This document shows positions 1 to 12,586 of a stretch of 64,000 bases of DNA, piece after piece; position 1 is the first letter of the stretch, and each line of letters opens with the position of its first letter. The notes below the pieces were generated by a model. It saw only the letters and a program-made list of their open reading frames with translations, did not search any database and was not told the DNA's origin. A program made the position numbers and the translations under genes. The DNA lies in NCBI GenBank assembly GCA_950022655.1, contig OX465579.1:138145118-138209117 (forward strand), given 5' to 3'. This DNA is from Alentia gelatinosa (Eukaryota > Annelida > Polychaeta > Phyllodocida > Polynoidae).

Positions 1-187
1 GACTGACCGTTAATGCGAAGGTCGGTTACGTCACGGGCCCCGTAACCACGGTAACCCGCGACAACAAGTAACCATAACTCCCGGTAACCAAACCACGGAA
101 ACGAGAGTAACAATTAATAGAGTATAGGTAGGAGAGAGGTATGGCCCCCTACAATTTATATACATATAATGCTTATATTTAGACATA
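1..187 (-). repeat. Terminal direct repeat, 3' copy (A2)
   Basis: This 187-bp segment matches 4285-4470 base for base by eye, except for one extra G in a GGG run near position 37. Identity stops after the AGACATA at 181-187. It lies downstream of the recombinase ORF in the element's sense direction. Confidence 0.93.
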
Positions 188-316
188 ATATTGATACGGG
201 GGAATTGGTAGTGATAATAATTAATATGAAGCATAACATGAAATAGAGACAACGACGTGTTTGGAGGCATCAACAATAAATACAGGCCAAAAACCCTCCA
301 AACACAAGTAATCACT

Positions 317-1282
317 TCAACCCAGAAGTTTTGAGGAGGGGACTGAGTCAAAAACAGGTGAAAATTGTTGGTGATGAAGATATTTTTCCACCACAGAGGA
401 AGACCAGTTACCCCTCTTCTTGATTTCCTGCAAGTCCACTCCTAGGGATTTTAAAAATGAGGCGCCACCGTGGCGCAAGGAGTGGCAGGACACGTAGTCA
501 TTACCAACCATGGCATTTTTAGCCAAGATTTTTTGTTTTGAATTCAAATTGGAATAAGTAAGTGGGCAAAGAATTTTCCCTTTTTGTAATCTTAGAATGA
601 AATCATCATTTGAATAACTTTGAATTGAAAACAACCTTCTGAAACCACTCACCAAGCAGAATGGAGAGCCCGGAATCGAGTTAAGGTAAATAACTTGAGG
701 GGAAGTCCCCATTTGATCTGTTTTAGACGTTTTGACATATAAAACCAGGTGATCATTGAAAAGTTTAAAATCTTTAACTCGCAAACAGTGCTGAGAAAAA
801 GTAAAATGACCCTTCCTCAAAAGTGACCTGAAACCCAAAACAATGGCCAACCATATGATCAAGTCGTTATAATTTGAAAGATTCATGAGTTTTAAAATTT
901 TTAACAGGTCTGAAGGGGTGATAGGATACCTTACCACCGGGGTAAAGGTTGAACAATGCAATACCCCCTTTAAAACCACCTTAAGGTTAAAATCCGACGA
1001 CATGTCTGGAAAACCTAGATACTTGTTTTTGTAGTTTACAGCGGAAATATAATTCCTTATAGAATTAGGGGACAAGAAGTCGGATAAGTATGTGATATAC
1101 AGAGTCAAAGTATCGCTAGTCGTAGGGTAAGGTGATAGTTTATATAAAACACAAAATTTTGAGTAACACTCCCATTGTTGTAGTCTAGTTTTTGTTGTGT
1201 TCAATGACAAAGAAGAACCGATGTAGTGATCTCTCCGTTTTTTTAGATCCACTAATTTCTCGTCTGAAAATCGGAACAACAC
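317..1282 (-). CDS. Tyrosine recombinase (integrase) of Ngaro-like element
   Basis: The 321-residue ORF has the layout of a DIRS-order tyrosine recombinase: an N-terminal core-binding helical part (about residues 20-110), then the catalytic domain. Catalytic residues are visible: the first Arg in LLRKGHF (about residue 155), the H-x-x-R motif in CHSLRHGG (about 265), a Trp in GNWSS and the nucleophilic Tyr in EKYLHH near the C-terminus. In this order the recombinase integrates a circular DNA intermediate, so no target duplication forms. Its start overlaps the RT ORF end by about 31 bp, typical of the compact ORF arrangement. The frame is intact. Confidence 0.9.
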   Translation of the reverse strand: MLFRFSDEKLVDLKKRRDHYIGSSLSLNTTKTRLQQWECYSKFCVLYKLSPYPTTSDTLTLYITYLSDFLSPNSIRNYISAVNYKNKYLGFPDMSSDFNLKVVLKGVLHCSTFTPVVRYPITPSDLLKILKLMNLSNYNDLIIWLAIVLGFRSLLRKGHFTFSQHCLRVKDFKLFNDHLVLYVKTSKTDQMGTSPQVIYLNSIPGSPFCLVSGFRRLFSIQSYSNDDFILRLQKGKILCPLTYSNLNSKQKILAKNAMVGNDYVSCHSLRHGGASFLKSLGVDLQEIKKRGNWSSSVVEKYLHHQQFSPVFDSVPSSKLLG

Positions 1283-2652
1283 ATGTTGTTATCTGAAAGA
1301 ACTTCTAGTGTTTTACTCACATAGCCATCATACAATAACCTGGATAAATAATCGGCCAGGACATTATCCACTGATTTTATATAGGAAGCTTTCAAGTCTA
1401 AATTAAAAATAGCGCATGTCCAAAAAATCTCCCGCAACCAACTCATGCAAGTCTTATTTTTCGATCTACCGGTGTTTATCATGGCAAGCACTTGCATATT
1501 ATCCGTTATCATGTGAAAGGTACAATTTCTGTGTTTACTCCCCCAGCGATAAATACCAACCAAAATTGCCCACAATTCGTATACATTTATATTCTTCTCA
1601 ACAATATCAAATTCCGGGGCTTTTTCTTTATGATGTTTTTCTATTCGATCACATTCCATGTTAGACCAGGTACCATAAAAATAATCCTTATTAAACCAAG
1701 CCCCGAAACCCAAATTCGAGGAATCAGATACAATTGGATATTCAATTAGATCCTGTTGGATTATGCATTTCCCATTGAAGATTTGGCAAAAATTCTTCCA
1801 CCATCTGAGATCTTCTTTAATCTCATCGTTTAAATAAATTTTACCTTTTTCTGGGGCCTGTGTACAAAGATCAAAAATTCGACGACTAAAAGTTCTGCCC
1901 CCCCTAACTACTTGGGAGCAGAATGATACCAGGCCGCCTATGGACTCCAACTCCTTTTTGGTAACTTTCCCTTTCAACAAGGTTGTGCTTATCTTATCTT
2001 CAAGTTTAGAAACTTTTTCCATTGGTAATGACAACGTCATATCGTTTGATTTAATTTTAATTCCCAAAAAAACACACTCATTTTTTGGATATGTAACCTT
2101 TGACGTAGAAACCTGGAACCCCATGTTTTCCAACAGTAAGATAAAACTATCCCTTTTATCCCTACATTCTGTTTCTGAACTACCTGTTATGAGGAAATCA
2201 TCTAGATAATTTATAACTCCGAAAATACCATTTTTTTCCGCAATATCCACAACAAAATTTGAAATACTTGTAAAAATATTCGGAGCGCATTTAAGCCCGA
2301 AACACAAACGATTGTCGATATATATTTCATTTTCCCAACGAAAACCCTGAAATTTTATGTGGTCACTATGAACATTAACTGCTCTATATGCGGATTTTAT
2401 GTCGACCACACAAAGGAAATCATTTTTTTCAAGTTTTTCAACAGCATCATAAACGCAATTATATTTAAATTTTTCGTAGGTATCGTTCATGAAATTATTT
2501 ATGCTAGTACCTTCTGGGCGAGAGCAATCTGTAATAGGCCTTAAGCCACCACTGCTCTTCTCCACGGAGCCTATAGAATGTATACATCTAGGTTTGAACT
2601 CACTTTTTGCAATTTTTCCCGATAAAAGTTCATCCTCTATGATAATATCCAT
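1252..2652 (-). pseudogene. Reverse transcriptase / RNase H of Ngaro-like element (frameshifted from its N-terminal part)
   Basis: This 466-residue open frame holds the RT palm motifs in order: VVDIKSAYRAV (motif A Asp), CFGLKCAPNIF (motif B) and NYLDDFLI (catalytic YLDD, about residues 145-155). The RNase H domain follows, with its acidic residues in VSDSSNLGFG, NVYELWA and MITDNMQ, and a closing LADYLSR. It lacks the natural N-terminal part, which lies in another frame at 2637-3237. The two frames overlap at an A-run near 2650, consistent with a single-base indel. The polyprotein is therefore probably not made intact from this copy. Confidence 0.88.
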
Positions 2653-3237
2653 TTTTCTTTAAATTTATCTTCAAGTATAGAGTTATAATTCGCACAATCA
2701 TAACTGGAATCGCAATTATCGTCCACAATCCTGAAACCCTCGGTCAACCCTACCCAGATATAGTTTCTTTCGCTTAGGCTTAACTTTGAAGCCTCAAAAT
2801 TCCCAAAGATATTTATTGCTGACCTACATGGTTTTAATTGAGTGATAGCCCCACCAATGTAAAATTTACAATCGCAAGTACCCGATAAGCATTCTTCAAA
2901 TATCGGTATTTCACCAGAACCACTTTCACATATGTAGATAGGGCCTACAGAATCTAAACTGTAAATAGGCCTTACCTTATCCACCTCATTTTCAAATTTT
3001 CGGTTCATATTACCCATATTTACATCTCGTATATTGCTGAATTTGTTTTTAGGCTTTTCAGATTCTAGGCTAACTTCCGCCTCATTCGAATCATAACGGT
3101 TTTCAACAAATTTTGAATTTTCAGGAAAATTAATTTTCGACCGTAAATCGATAGATTTATCACCAGTATCGTCGGCAGTAATACTGCATTTATCAAAAGT
3201 AACGTAACTTTTTACAACAAGGCATTTAAAACGTTTG
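2637..3237 (-). pseudogene. N-terminal part of the element's pol ORF, out of frame
   Basis: This open frame runs into the RT region and carries a segment typical of the start of DIRS-type pol proteins (around NYIWVGLTEGF). It ends at 2637, just after overlapping the RT frame. Upstream it is closed by a TAG near 3238. The stretch between that stop and the gag end at 3302 is open in a third frame, so at least two frame disruptions separate gag from RT. The first Met in the frame is at 3017, but the frame is open further upstream. A short Cys cluster (GTCDCKF) is visible; its role is not known. Confidence 0.6.
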
Positions 3238-3301
3238 CCCTACTGACCCCATTTCCAGTTTCCATGTAGTCAACCACCACAGTGTCACTGCCGGCAACAT
3301 T

Positions 3302-4231
3302 TCATTTACTGTTAACAGCACTCATAGATTTTGGGCAAGACTGTTTACCATGAGCAGATGAAGAACAGTTTGAGCAGATATGCCTATATTTACAATTAGA
3401 GAACTTGCATTCTCCCTTGTTATAAATGAAGCAATTTCCTACTGAGTTAATACCCTTCACATTTTTGAGTTTCTGCGATTTAGCAGACAATGAACAGTCG
3501 TAACTCAGGTATTTAACTATATCTGACGGGTTTATGGCGATAATGCTATCAATACCTTCTTTATCAGCTTTTGTTTTTACAGATTTATCATAGTTTACTA
3601 ACGCTTCGTTAGCAAAAATTTTAGTATCAGCCTTTTCCGACACAAGAATCATGTGATCTACTAAACCAATTACAGGCCTATCTTCATCAAGTAATTCCTT
3701 CAACATGCGCAGATTTATCAAAATCAATTTTTCAAAGGTCGACACTTTCTCACCTTCTTGAAGATAGTGGTAGTGGTCGTACTTCCCATGTTTCTTTTTT
3801 TTCTTGCGAGATTCCCTCTCAGGGGAACGACTCTCATCGGAGTCGGAACTCTCAGAAATGTCAATTCTCGTAGGCCTATCTGTAGAGTTTTTCTTTGATC
3901 CACTGTCTTTGCTTGTCTTGATTTTTTCAGTTGACTTTTTTGAAGTCGATAGCATCTCCACTATTGTAGCGAGACTTTCTTCCACTCCCGACATCCTTTT
4001 CTCCATTTTACTGAGATCTTCTTTGTAGTCGTCCTTTGAAGAGCCGCAATCCCCCATCGATAACGCAGCCTGTCCTTCGTCTTGTGGAAGAGAGCCAACC
4101 GTAACAGTGTTAGCAGAGGAGAAAATCTTTCCTCCCCCAGTCTTCTCAATCGTATCCCAATAATCGGCTTTGACCACCTCTTCGCTGTCGCCATCCAACG
4201 ACAACAGGACCTTTTTTCCTCTTCTCCCCAC
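3302..4231 (-). CDS. Gag-like nucleocapsid protein of Ngaro-like element
   Basis: A 309-residue ORF lies directly downstream of the 5' terminal repeat. The N-terminal half is charged and low in complexity (an RKKKKKHGK basic stretch near residue 145 after Ser/Asp-rich sequence). The C-terminus holds a CCCH-type finger (C-x7-C-x4-C-x3-H) followed by a CCHC knuckle (C-x2-C-x4-H-x4-C), about residues 268-305. These are the nucleic-acid-binding modules expected of a retroelement gag. Position, length and zinc knuckle support the call. The frame is intact. Confidence 0.85.
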   Translation of the reverse strand: MGRRGKKVLLSLDGDSEEVVKADYWDTIEKTGGGKIFSSANTVTVGSLPQDEGQAALSMGDCGSSKDDYKEDLSKMEKRMSGVEESLATIVEMLSTSKKSTEKIKTSKDSGSKKNSTDRPTRIDISESSDSDESRSPERESRKKKKKHGKYDHYHYLQEGEKVSTFEKLILINLRMLKELLDEDRPVIGLVDHMILVSEKADTKIFANEALVNYDKSVKTKADKEGIDSIIAINPSDIVKYLSYDCSLSAKSQKLKNVKGINSVGNCFIYNKGECKFSNCKYRHICSNCSSSAHGKQSCPKSMSAVNSK

Positions 4232-4284
4232 CAGTAATAGCCCAAAGACTAAAATACGTGCTTGTGGTTTAGATATGATAAGCC

Positions 4285-4470
4285 GACTGACCGTTAATGC
4301 GAAGGTCGGTTACGTCACGGCCCCGTAACCACGGTAACCCGCGACAACAAGTAACCATAACTCCCGGTAACCAAACCACGGAAACGAGAGTAACAATTAA
4401 TAGAGTATAGGTAGGAGAGAGGTATGGCCCCCTACAATTTATATACATATAATGCTTATATTTAGACATA
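4285..4470 (-). repeat. Terminal direct repeat, 5' copy (A1)
   Basis: This 186-bp partner of 1-187 lies just upstream of the gag-like ORF in the element's sense (minus) direction. Beyond 4470 the sequence becomes a TA run and unrelated flank, which marks the element's 5' boundary. By analogy with other DIRS-order elements it probably carries the promoter; no specific promoter motif was identified. Confidence 0.93.
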
Positions 4471-7400
4471 TATATATACCACTCATAATACTACTCCGTG
4501 ATGATACATCGGTATAAGTGAATAATAGATGCAATAATTATTTTGTTGGGTAAGAGTGAGAAAAATATACATATGGCCAAATGGGTACAAGGTAGGGCTT
4601 ATAACAGGTATAGGTCAGATAGGTAGGGCCGTGTATACTAGGGCCCGATAAGCAACCTCGGAGTAGGTGACGTGATGTGCTTGAATATTGATAAGGACAT
4701 TGACGGGACAGCGCCCTCCCTCTCTTACACACACAAGGGGACTGATTCTCAGGGGCACGCACACGGTACATCTGGCTACAGGCTCACCTTTTCTGCTGTA
4801 AGTTACATACAACCTTTTACATTTTGGAGTTATGAATGTTTTGCTATAAGATTTTGAATGTGTGCACTCGGAGACCTACCCGACTGCAATTAGATGTCCT
4901 TTATATCCAAGCATCGATGAGACAATAAGTATCACAGAGAGAGTATGTTCAACAGTTGTGACATAACTTGTGTTGCATAGTAAAGGCCATTTGTTCCAAT
5001 TCCACTTGTTAAACTTCCAGCTTCCTTTCGTTACCTGCTCTACTCCAATGATTCACCCTGCGTACCCGCTTTCTCAAAGCGTCTTTATCCCAGCCCCCAC
5101 AATTGTGGAGAAAGGCATAGTTAATCCACTTTAATTCAACCTTGCTTTCATCTAATTTACGATGTGTCTCTGTTCATTGTTGCTTGGTCCAGGTACATTG
5201 TTTATACATAGACAGGGAGAACATATCTGCCGCGGTCGTGACTTCATGGTGATAGATTTTCACAAACGTGTCTGGAACGGTGTATAGACTCAAATGAATA
5301 TAGCAGTTGATTTTACAATTTACGCTACAATCGCCCCAAACTTCCTTTCGATTTGCACCAACCACCCAACTCTCAGTAATAAGCTATTGCTTTTCTGTTA
5401 CAATTAGTCAAAACAGATGAACCACCTTTTATAGCATCTCATCGAATTCGTTCTCTCGCTCTCGATAATCTATATCTGAAGTGTGTGATGTGATAAATCG
5501 TGGCATACTCTGGAATGTGCTACTGTTAGATCCAGGGAATATGCCTTTACTGTTTGCTAAAATTCAGCTTTTGGTTTTTGTTTCGAGGATGATTTATTTC
5601 ATTTCCATGATTTTTATATCGAGTCTCCCATGATAACCTTCAGTTTCAGTGGTAAGAACATTCTTTTTCGTTCCGTTACCTTGATTACGCCTCCATTATT
5701 CTTTTACGTTTTCATATAAGAACTAATATATCATAAGATCTAACCAATGACATTTACATTATGCTTCCCCTTCTTACATTTGGACCGAACAGAGTACATC
5801 CTTCCCACGCCTTGTTCGTCAGTTTTTATTCCAGTCGATAATACATGTCCACTTTATGGTCGCTCTAAATTTCCAATTTCAAAGTCCCCTTCAATAGGTG
5901 ATTAAAAAAAAACCCACCCCAAAACACGAGACAAACAGAAGCGTCCAGTAGCTGATACGAGAGAGGCATAAAAATTAGTAGCAAACATGCACACACACGT
6001 GTATAACACGAGGATAAACTTGATACGAAGCCACATGACCCCAGTGAACGCGGTTTAGCAGGGGTCGCTGAAGGGCCTAAGATAAAAGGTAATGATTAAG
6101 TGGCAATCTGATAACAGTGGCATGCTAATGCATTACTATTCATCACTTGTCTGACTAAAGGCGCCACACTATTTGACAGCGAGTCCCACCTCTGTCTGCA
6201 ATATGTCTTGTATGTGTTGTCTCTGATCAAAGGTCCTACAAGGTGAAGCTAATAACCGAAAATTGCAGATAAAGATATAAAAAAGGTAATCCTGTTATAG
6301 AGTGTTAGGAAAGTAATTGGCTTACAACATTCACTTTCCCCCGCCATCCACACCTATGTCAACTCCATTCCTTTCATAGGTTAATGTTTAATCATGTTCT
6401 GATTTATTACTCAATCACATTTATACATTCAACTCAAATGCTAGTACCAAAATATATACCATGACATCCTCATATCAAAGAACTGTAATTCCAACAAATC
6501 TGGCAGGTTTCCTTTTATTTCGCTTTGGCGTTTAATAGCCTGCTGATAAATCGTTGGTAAAAGCTGGCAGTTCCTATCTGAGAAATTAGTGTATTTTGAT
6601 TATTATCCATCAGATAACATCAAGGCTTTAAAATCATGAAATGAACTCGGCTAGATTTCCATCAATAATCAAGCGGATCTCTATTTGAGAAATCCTTATC
6701 CTGTGTGTATGGCTATTGTTGATATATAGCTACTATGGACCTACGCCAATAGGACAACCCGGGGTTCCGACCATTAGTGGTTATCTAATGCTAGGTTTAC
6801 ACAACCACCAGGACAGTCCCGGCAGTGGAATTTCCTCGTGCTCGTAAGTCACCAGGATTTCGAATCGTAAGCCAACTTGGTTGTCTTAGAGCTGCTGGAA
6901 AGCTGCCGGGAAACTTGAGTTCTGCCAAAAATTTCAGCACAGCAGTCTCGACGACTTCTGGCAGTCCCCCGCCACCCCAGACCCCCCGCCACCCCAGACC
7001 CCCCTCACCCCGCGTGCTTCTGGATCGCACTAGGCCTATGGGGATTGCACCGCCGAAAATGCCGTAGTTGGACTTGCGGCACCGGCAGCCTACTAGGAAT
7101 GCCGCAATCCACCGCAATTCACCTTAAGACAACGGGGAATGTTCTGTAGTCTACCAGTCTCACAAAGTTAGTCATCGTATCCGCGCCGTATGGCAGAAAC
7201 TACTGCGACCTGCAGGAACCTTAACTCATCGTGGCTGCTTTGGTGCGACATTTTGTTAAATGATGAAAGCTTCCACGGCAAGGTTGCCCCCATCACGAAT
7301 GAGCGGTGGTCTTCCAGCCTGAGTGGTTTGTAGTAGAATCGCAGTATTACAAATATTAGGAATACGGTCAAAGACAAAGACTCTTCTCTGGATAATGGAT

Positions 7401-10180
7401 GTGACTTTTCCAGGATATTTATGTTATAAAGTCTTTCAAAGGCATATAAAATGGTTTAATAAATTGGTTTAATCCGTTTTATAACCGGTCCTTGATTCTT
7501 GGTTGATTAATCTGACAATAAATATCAAAGCAAACTATATTAAGGGAAATCAAATTAAGATACTCTTATTTTTGTAAGAATTGCTTTGATAACATTCCTT
7601 CAATTGTTGAGTGTCAGATGTTGACGATTGAAAGCATCTATATATTTTCAGAGATAAAGTAACCTGCGTTTTTCTGATTTGATAAAACAAAGTCGCAATA
7701 TCCTTAAGACACTAGTGAACCTAGTCGCGTCAACGTCAATTCCTTGTTGAGGTAAAACAGCCATGCGTTATCTGTCTTATCATCTGAAGGTTTGATATCA
7801 GTCTAAGAAAGCTACAGAGATAAGAGGAACAGACATTGTTACCACTCCCACAACTAACAGTTTGTTTTGCAAACACTTGTCAGGAAACATAATGGTGGAA
7901 ATATAAAGCTGCTAGTGATAAGAAAATAGATATCACACAGCGTAATCAAGATATCAAACAGCCGAAGATGACGACAGTAGCTCTACTCACGAAGACCTTT
8001 TTATCTAGAGCGTTTAAAATCTATTTGTGTAAGAAACCCATCATATATAACATTTACGTTGGATGACATTGACGATTATGATAACAATGGAATGAGACTG
8101 TAATATTGGATTATTTCAATTCACTTTCTTCAATTGTCTTTCGTCTTTTAAGGCAAGGACTAAATTTAAGTGGCTCGAACCTGAAGGCCAAATTGTTAAG
8201 GTGTCTCATTGGCTACCAGTTTATGACACCATCCCCCAATCAGCTTTTTTTAAACAATGTTTCATGGGTTTCGAAGTACGCGTTCACAATGTCATGTCTA
8301 TGGGAGGGGGGAGTATTGTTATATTTGAATATGTTAATGCACACAGCTATCCAGGCCATGCTATATTATCCCTGATGTGTTTGGCATATCTGCTCCTGGT
8401 CTGAGCCCACAGACACATCTTGCCCCTTGAGGAGAGGAACTCAAATACAATGGGAAGCACTTCCTGTCTGTGCGACGGATCTCTCCCAAATGAAGAACAT
8501 ATCAAGATGTGCGGTGCGAACGCCGTTACCCGCGCCGACAGTTTATTACTTTTTAATAACTTGTGACGACTTCTCAGTGAGGTACAAATTGATCGGTTTC
8601 TCTTTTATCATAACGTTTGAATTATAAATGAAAACACACTTTAAAAAGAGTTCGATGCAACCTTTTCGTGAAACACCATAAGAAAACCGTGAGACCATGA
8701 GAAATGTCCCAAAGTCGGTGAATATGTTAGTCTTGGCCACCAGCCCAGCAAAAATTGTAATCATAGTAGTACTGTTGTCTGTTACATATAAATTGGGGCA
8801 CAATAGATCTATGCATGTATTGTTGTGTCACTACGTTTGGATACAGCACCCTTTGTTCATGGAGCAGAGTCCAGACGCCATTGAGAATTAATCTGCGCCT
8901 TTGTAGTAACAGGGACCTTTTATTTATAGAGTAGATCGATTATCAGCTAACCTTAACACCCATTGCTTTGTAAAACAGCTCTATTTTTAGATGGAAGTTT
9001 AGACATTCAAGAGTCAAAGTATCATATTCAAGAGAAAGGGTAATCACATATAAAGCTATAACTTAAGTAACTCTAAAGTGAAATATTGTGTTAATTGATT
9101 CAACTAGAATCAACAGAAAGTCTCACTACTTTTACAATGGCATTCACCCTTGTGTGATTCTATTTGGCCAGATGAGAAAATAGAAATTTTCAGATCTTGG
9201 GGTTAACAGTCCTCAAATAGACCTAACGAACCATGTTGGCATATGGGCTACGTGTGTATGTTGGTGATAATGTATGTATGACGGTGTAGATGCCTGTATG
9301 TGTGGGTGTCTATGTATGTGTGGATGTGCAAGTGAGTGTGCCAATCAATGTTCAATTCCCATATCACTATCATGCTAGCCCAGATGAATGTAGCCTTCCT
9401 CTTGTTTTAATATCAGTAGAGTAACAAGTTATTAACCAGAGCGTTAACTAATCTTGAATAATAAACAGAGCATTCAGCATTGTAGTCGCTGATAACATTC
9501 TAGATATGGGATTTGAATGTAGTCAGGAGATATATATGCGATCCCACTATCTATTACCAGATATAGACTGACTAGCTTTGGACTGATTCTCATTGAAGCC
9601 ATTCTTGTGTGATACATTGTATTTCCTCTGCGACAGGCTTGCATTGTGGATTTCACTACCACGATGGCATACTGCTACAGTTCTGTATCACTCTACATCC
9701 TTCACTATATGGAATATAGCTGCGGTTCGAGAGGCGAACATAGATTATTTCTCAAAATATGTTAGTAGAAATCTCATGCAAACAATAGATTTAGTTCCAT
9801 TCATCGAGCTCGAAGGTAGTTTTTAAGATATTGCCATTGCTGTGTATACAGTTATAAATGCTTTAATATGAAATTTTGTCATAACCATCATTGCATTTCA
9901 GAATGTTCAGTCTTGTATCTGTTAAGTAATAATTGGACAACCAACAAACCTCACTGGATTGTCCCTGCAAGGTAAATAGGCTATAGGATTCGTTTTGAAA
10001 TTTTTCAGAGAATAGAGTTGGCTTCGGGCATTCATACCTTCTTGGCTGAGGATACTCAGACAGACATGTAGTCCAGCAATCCACCCTATACTGAATCTAC
10101 AGTCCATGCGTCAGAAGATATCCTCGAGAATTCAAGGTAAATGTATTTGCTATCCATTAGATAAAACTACTTGGATGTGT
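4471..10180. other. Intergenic stretch without a recognisable gene
   Basis: Open frames here are short and show no family motif, codon signal or plausible splice pairs. A GC-rich patch at 6955-7015 has two copies of a 16-bp proline-codon-like unit (CCGCCACCCCAGACCC). A GT-rich low-complexity run (GTATGTGTGGGTGT-like) lies at 9250-9345. A weak match to the LINE C-terminal HWLPV motif around 8200-8225 is too short to call. Confidence 0.5.
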
Positions 10181-10219
10181 CAGTGCTAAGTGACCTATGT
10201 CAGAGCAACTCTGACATTG

Positions 10220-10600
10220 AATCAATGTGCCTTTGAGTCAGACTCTCCAAAACTAATCGAACCTGTTGATATGAGCAATTTACAGACCCAAACATGGAAA
10301 TGTATTAAATTTCACAGAATTATTAATCGACCAGAGCTAAAGAGCAAATATAAAGGGGACATCACAATAATAGGGGACTTCAACTTTAACTATCTCGAAG
10401 CAAATAGTCGAGAAATCAAAACACACCTGCAAATTAAGATAAAAGATTAGAGTGCCCACATGCTATGTCAGCAAAATTGACTTGGCTTTTTCTGATTGCC
10501 AGTTCATTTGTTAAGTAGGTACTCTTGAGTGTATAATCTCAGTGACCACTGCACAATTTACATCACACAAAATTAAAGCTAAGCACACATTTGAAACTAG
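10220..10600 (+). pseudogene. LINE endonuclease-domain relic
   Basis: The frame ending at 10450 contains DITIIGDFNFNYLE, which resembles the catalytic GDFN block of the apurinic-type endonuclease of non-LTR retrotransposons. After the stop, other frames continue with SKIDLAFSD and then SDH-like residues (about 10465-10560), matching the order of the next endonuclease blocks (IDL.F and SDH). The frame changes and stops mark it as dead. No reverse transcriptase follows. It is too short to assign a clade. Confidence 0.5.
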
Positions 10601-12586
10601 ACAATTTTTTGGTAGATCATACAGGAATTATTCGTAAACTGAAATATTGACCTGTGCCTATACCCTGCTCCATGGCCACTGTCCTGTCAGACACGTTGTT
10701 TAGTTCATGCATTTGCTGAATGATTCTACCACTTTAAGTGCCAAAACACTATTTCAGCCAATCAGAGGACATCTTAGGCTTCATTTTAGTGCTAGCACGA
10801 AATCTCTATGACCAGAACAACTTCATCAAGCACCATTATAACAAAAGGAAAAGCTCTTCACACAAAAATTAATGAATCAAACAGATAACAGCATATGCAA
10901 TTACAAAGAACATATATAGAGGATTAATTTGATGTATGATTTGGCATAGTTTGATAGATGTACATGACCACCATCTTGAAATAACTACACTGATCCAGCT
11001 GGAAACTTCAGGTTCAAGATAAATTATGCAAATTAGCTGTCCAAATTCCTATTTACAAGTCAGAGATATGTTTTGCCTTGTATGACATGATCTAGATTAG
11101 AGAGGAGTATTATTTTAGTGTTTTTGAGAATTCATGCAGCTGTACTACGGATTTCCCTATTAATATGCAAATTATCTATGACATCATCAATATACATGAG
11201 AATAGATAACTTCATTGGATTCAGCATGTGAAAATACCCATGTATGCTAAATATCATGTCCCTATCATGAATATCTAGAAAGTTATTGTGATAAATCTGT
11301 TCGTCTGTGCTAATCATTATGTGATGCCATGCCTTCTGTTGTTTTCTATATACTTGAGTTCCTTTAATCCAACCTTAGTCTGACTAGACTTTACTCTATA
11401 GGTCTTCAACTACTTGACCACTTTCTGAAATTCAAAAAGCTCTGTGATCCTCTCTTTCCAGGCCACCCTTTGCATACATTATTCTAATTATAGATATGAA
11501 ATTCAATTTTTCATTCTCGTAGCTGTATCCTGCTTCTTTCCCAATATCACAGTGAATAGCACACAGATCGTGATTTCTTGCAGTACGCTGAAAGTCCATG
11601 TTACCCCTCTGATCTTTAGTCAATATGTATAGAACGTGCGAGCATACTTTAAAAAGAATCAGAAACAGCACAAAGCAACAACAAATCATTCTCTAAAATA
11701 TGTAATACATTATCATCTAGTAAGTTTAGTAGCCCATAGGTAGATGATCAGGTTAGTCCCTACCAGATAGAAAGGTTTATCATTTCTGAGTCAAAAGTAG
11801 CCAAAGCATGTAGAGAAATAAAGACCACCCAATCTTCCGCAATAGGCATATGATCATATCTTGAATGATATTAAAAGACTACTTTGAAGTCCCAACAAAT
11901 GTACTTACTCATGTCTTTAACTTATCGCTAACCATACCTCTTCCCCTAGTTACATTTTCCATGATGTTCCACATGGATCCACCTAAGGCCCCTACGATCC
12001 CTTATGCTGGAACATTGTTCCCACACTGTCCCATAGTTTGATAAGGTGTCCATTTAAAGTTTCCCTTTTACCGGGGTTAAGAATGATTCCGTACCGAAAT
12101 AACCGACTCCTTAAGCGGGGTTTAAATACACTCTTAATAGAGGAAAAAATGTCCGTTTCTGTGATATGGTGTTATTCTTTCCCTCAACGCTAATGAAATT
12201 TACTCACTAAACGACAACGCTGTTAGAACAGAGGCCTATGCATCTGCTGCAACTCAAGACAGATGATACCCACAAGCACCCTGGCCAAACACCGCAGGAC
12301 GAGTTACATAAAGAAGGGAGTCACACCTACTGGCAGTTGCAAATAGATGGAGCCATTGGCCAGTTTTAATTAGCCACATCAAATAGGCAAACATGCATAT
12401 TCGATGGCCCAGTGGTTAAAATTGAGGACAATATAGAGGAAATGAATACAAGCTTTAGAATTCGAGGCCGATGCTCTGTGGAATCACCCACCAGCAGAAC
12501 TATAGTTGGCCATCATGCAACGAAAAGAGTGCTGAAAAACAAGCCACACCAAACAATGGTCTACGTAGGCCACTGCAGGCGTCAGT

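Larger units (their letters stand above)
1..4470 (-). mobile_element. DIRS-order retrotransposon, Ngaro/PAT-like, truncated by window edge
   Basis: Read on the minus strand, the order is terminal repeat (4285-4470), gag-like ORF, RT/RNase H, tyrosine recombinase, short spacer, then a second copy of the terminal repeat (1-187). A tyrosine recombinase in place of an integrase places it in the DIRS order. Direct rather than inverted repeats fit the split-direct-repeat plan (A1-ORFs-B1-A2-B2) of Ngaro/PAT elements. The expected B1 would be the 188-316 spacer and B2 would lie left of base 1, outside the window. The two A copies differ by one indel, so the insertion is recent, yet the RT frame is already broken, so this copy looks non-autonomous. 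Its terminal sequence is not shared with the DIRS element at 56482-62325. Confidence 0.88.

Noticed and set aside
6797..7117. GC-rich open frames of 80-106 codons on both strands
   Set aside because: They reflect a local GC-rich patch with a short duplicated unit; there are no splice partners or domain.
8106..8404. Possible LINE C-terminal motif (SHWLPVYDT)
   Set aside because: Only one short word fits, and the following residues do not match the family.
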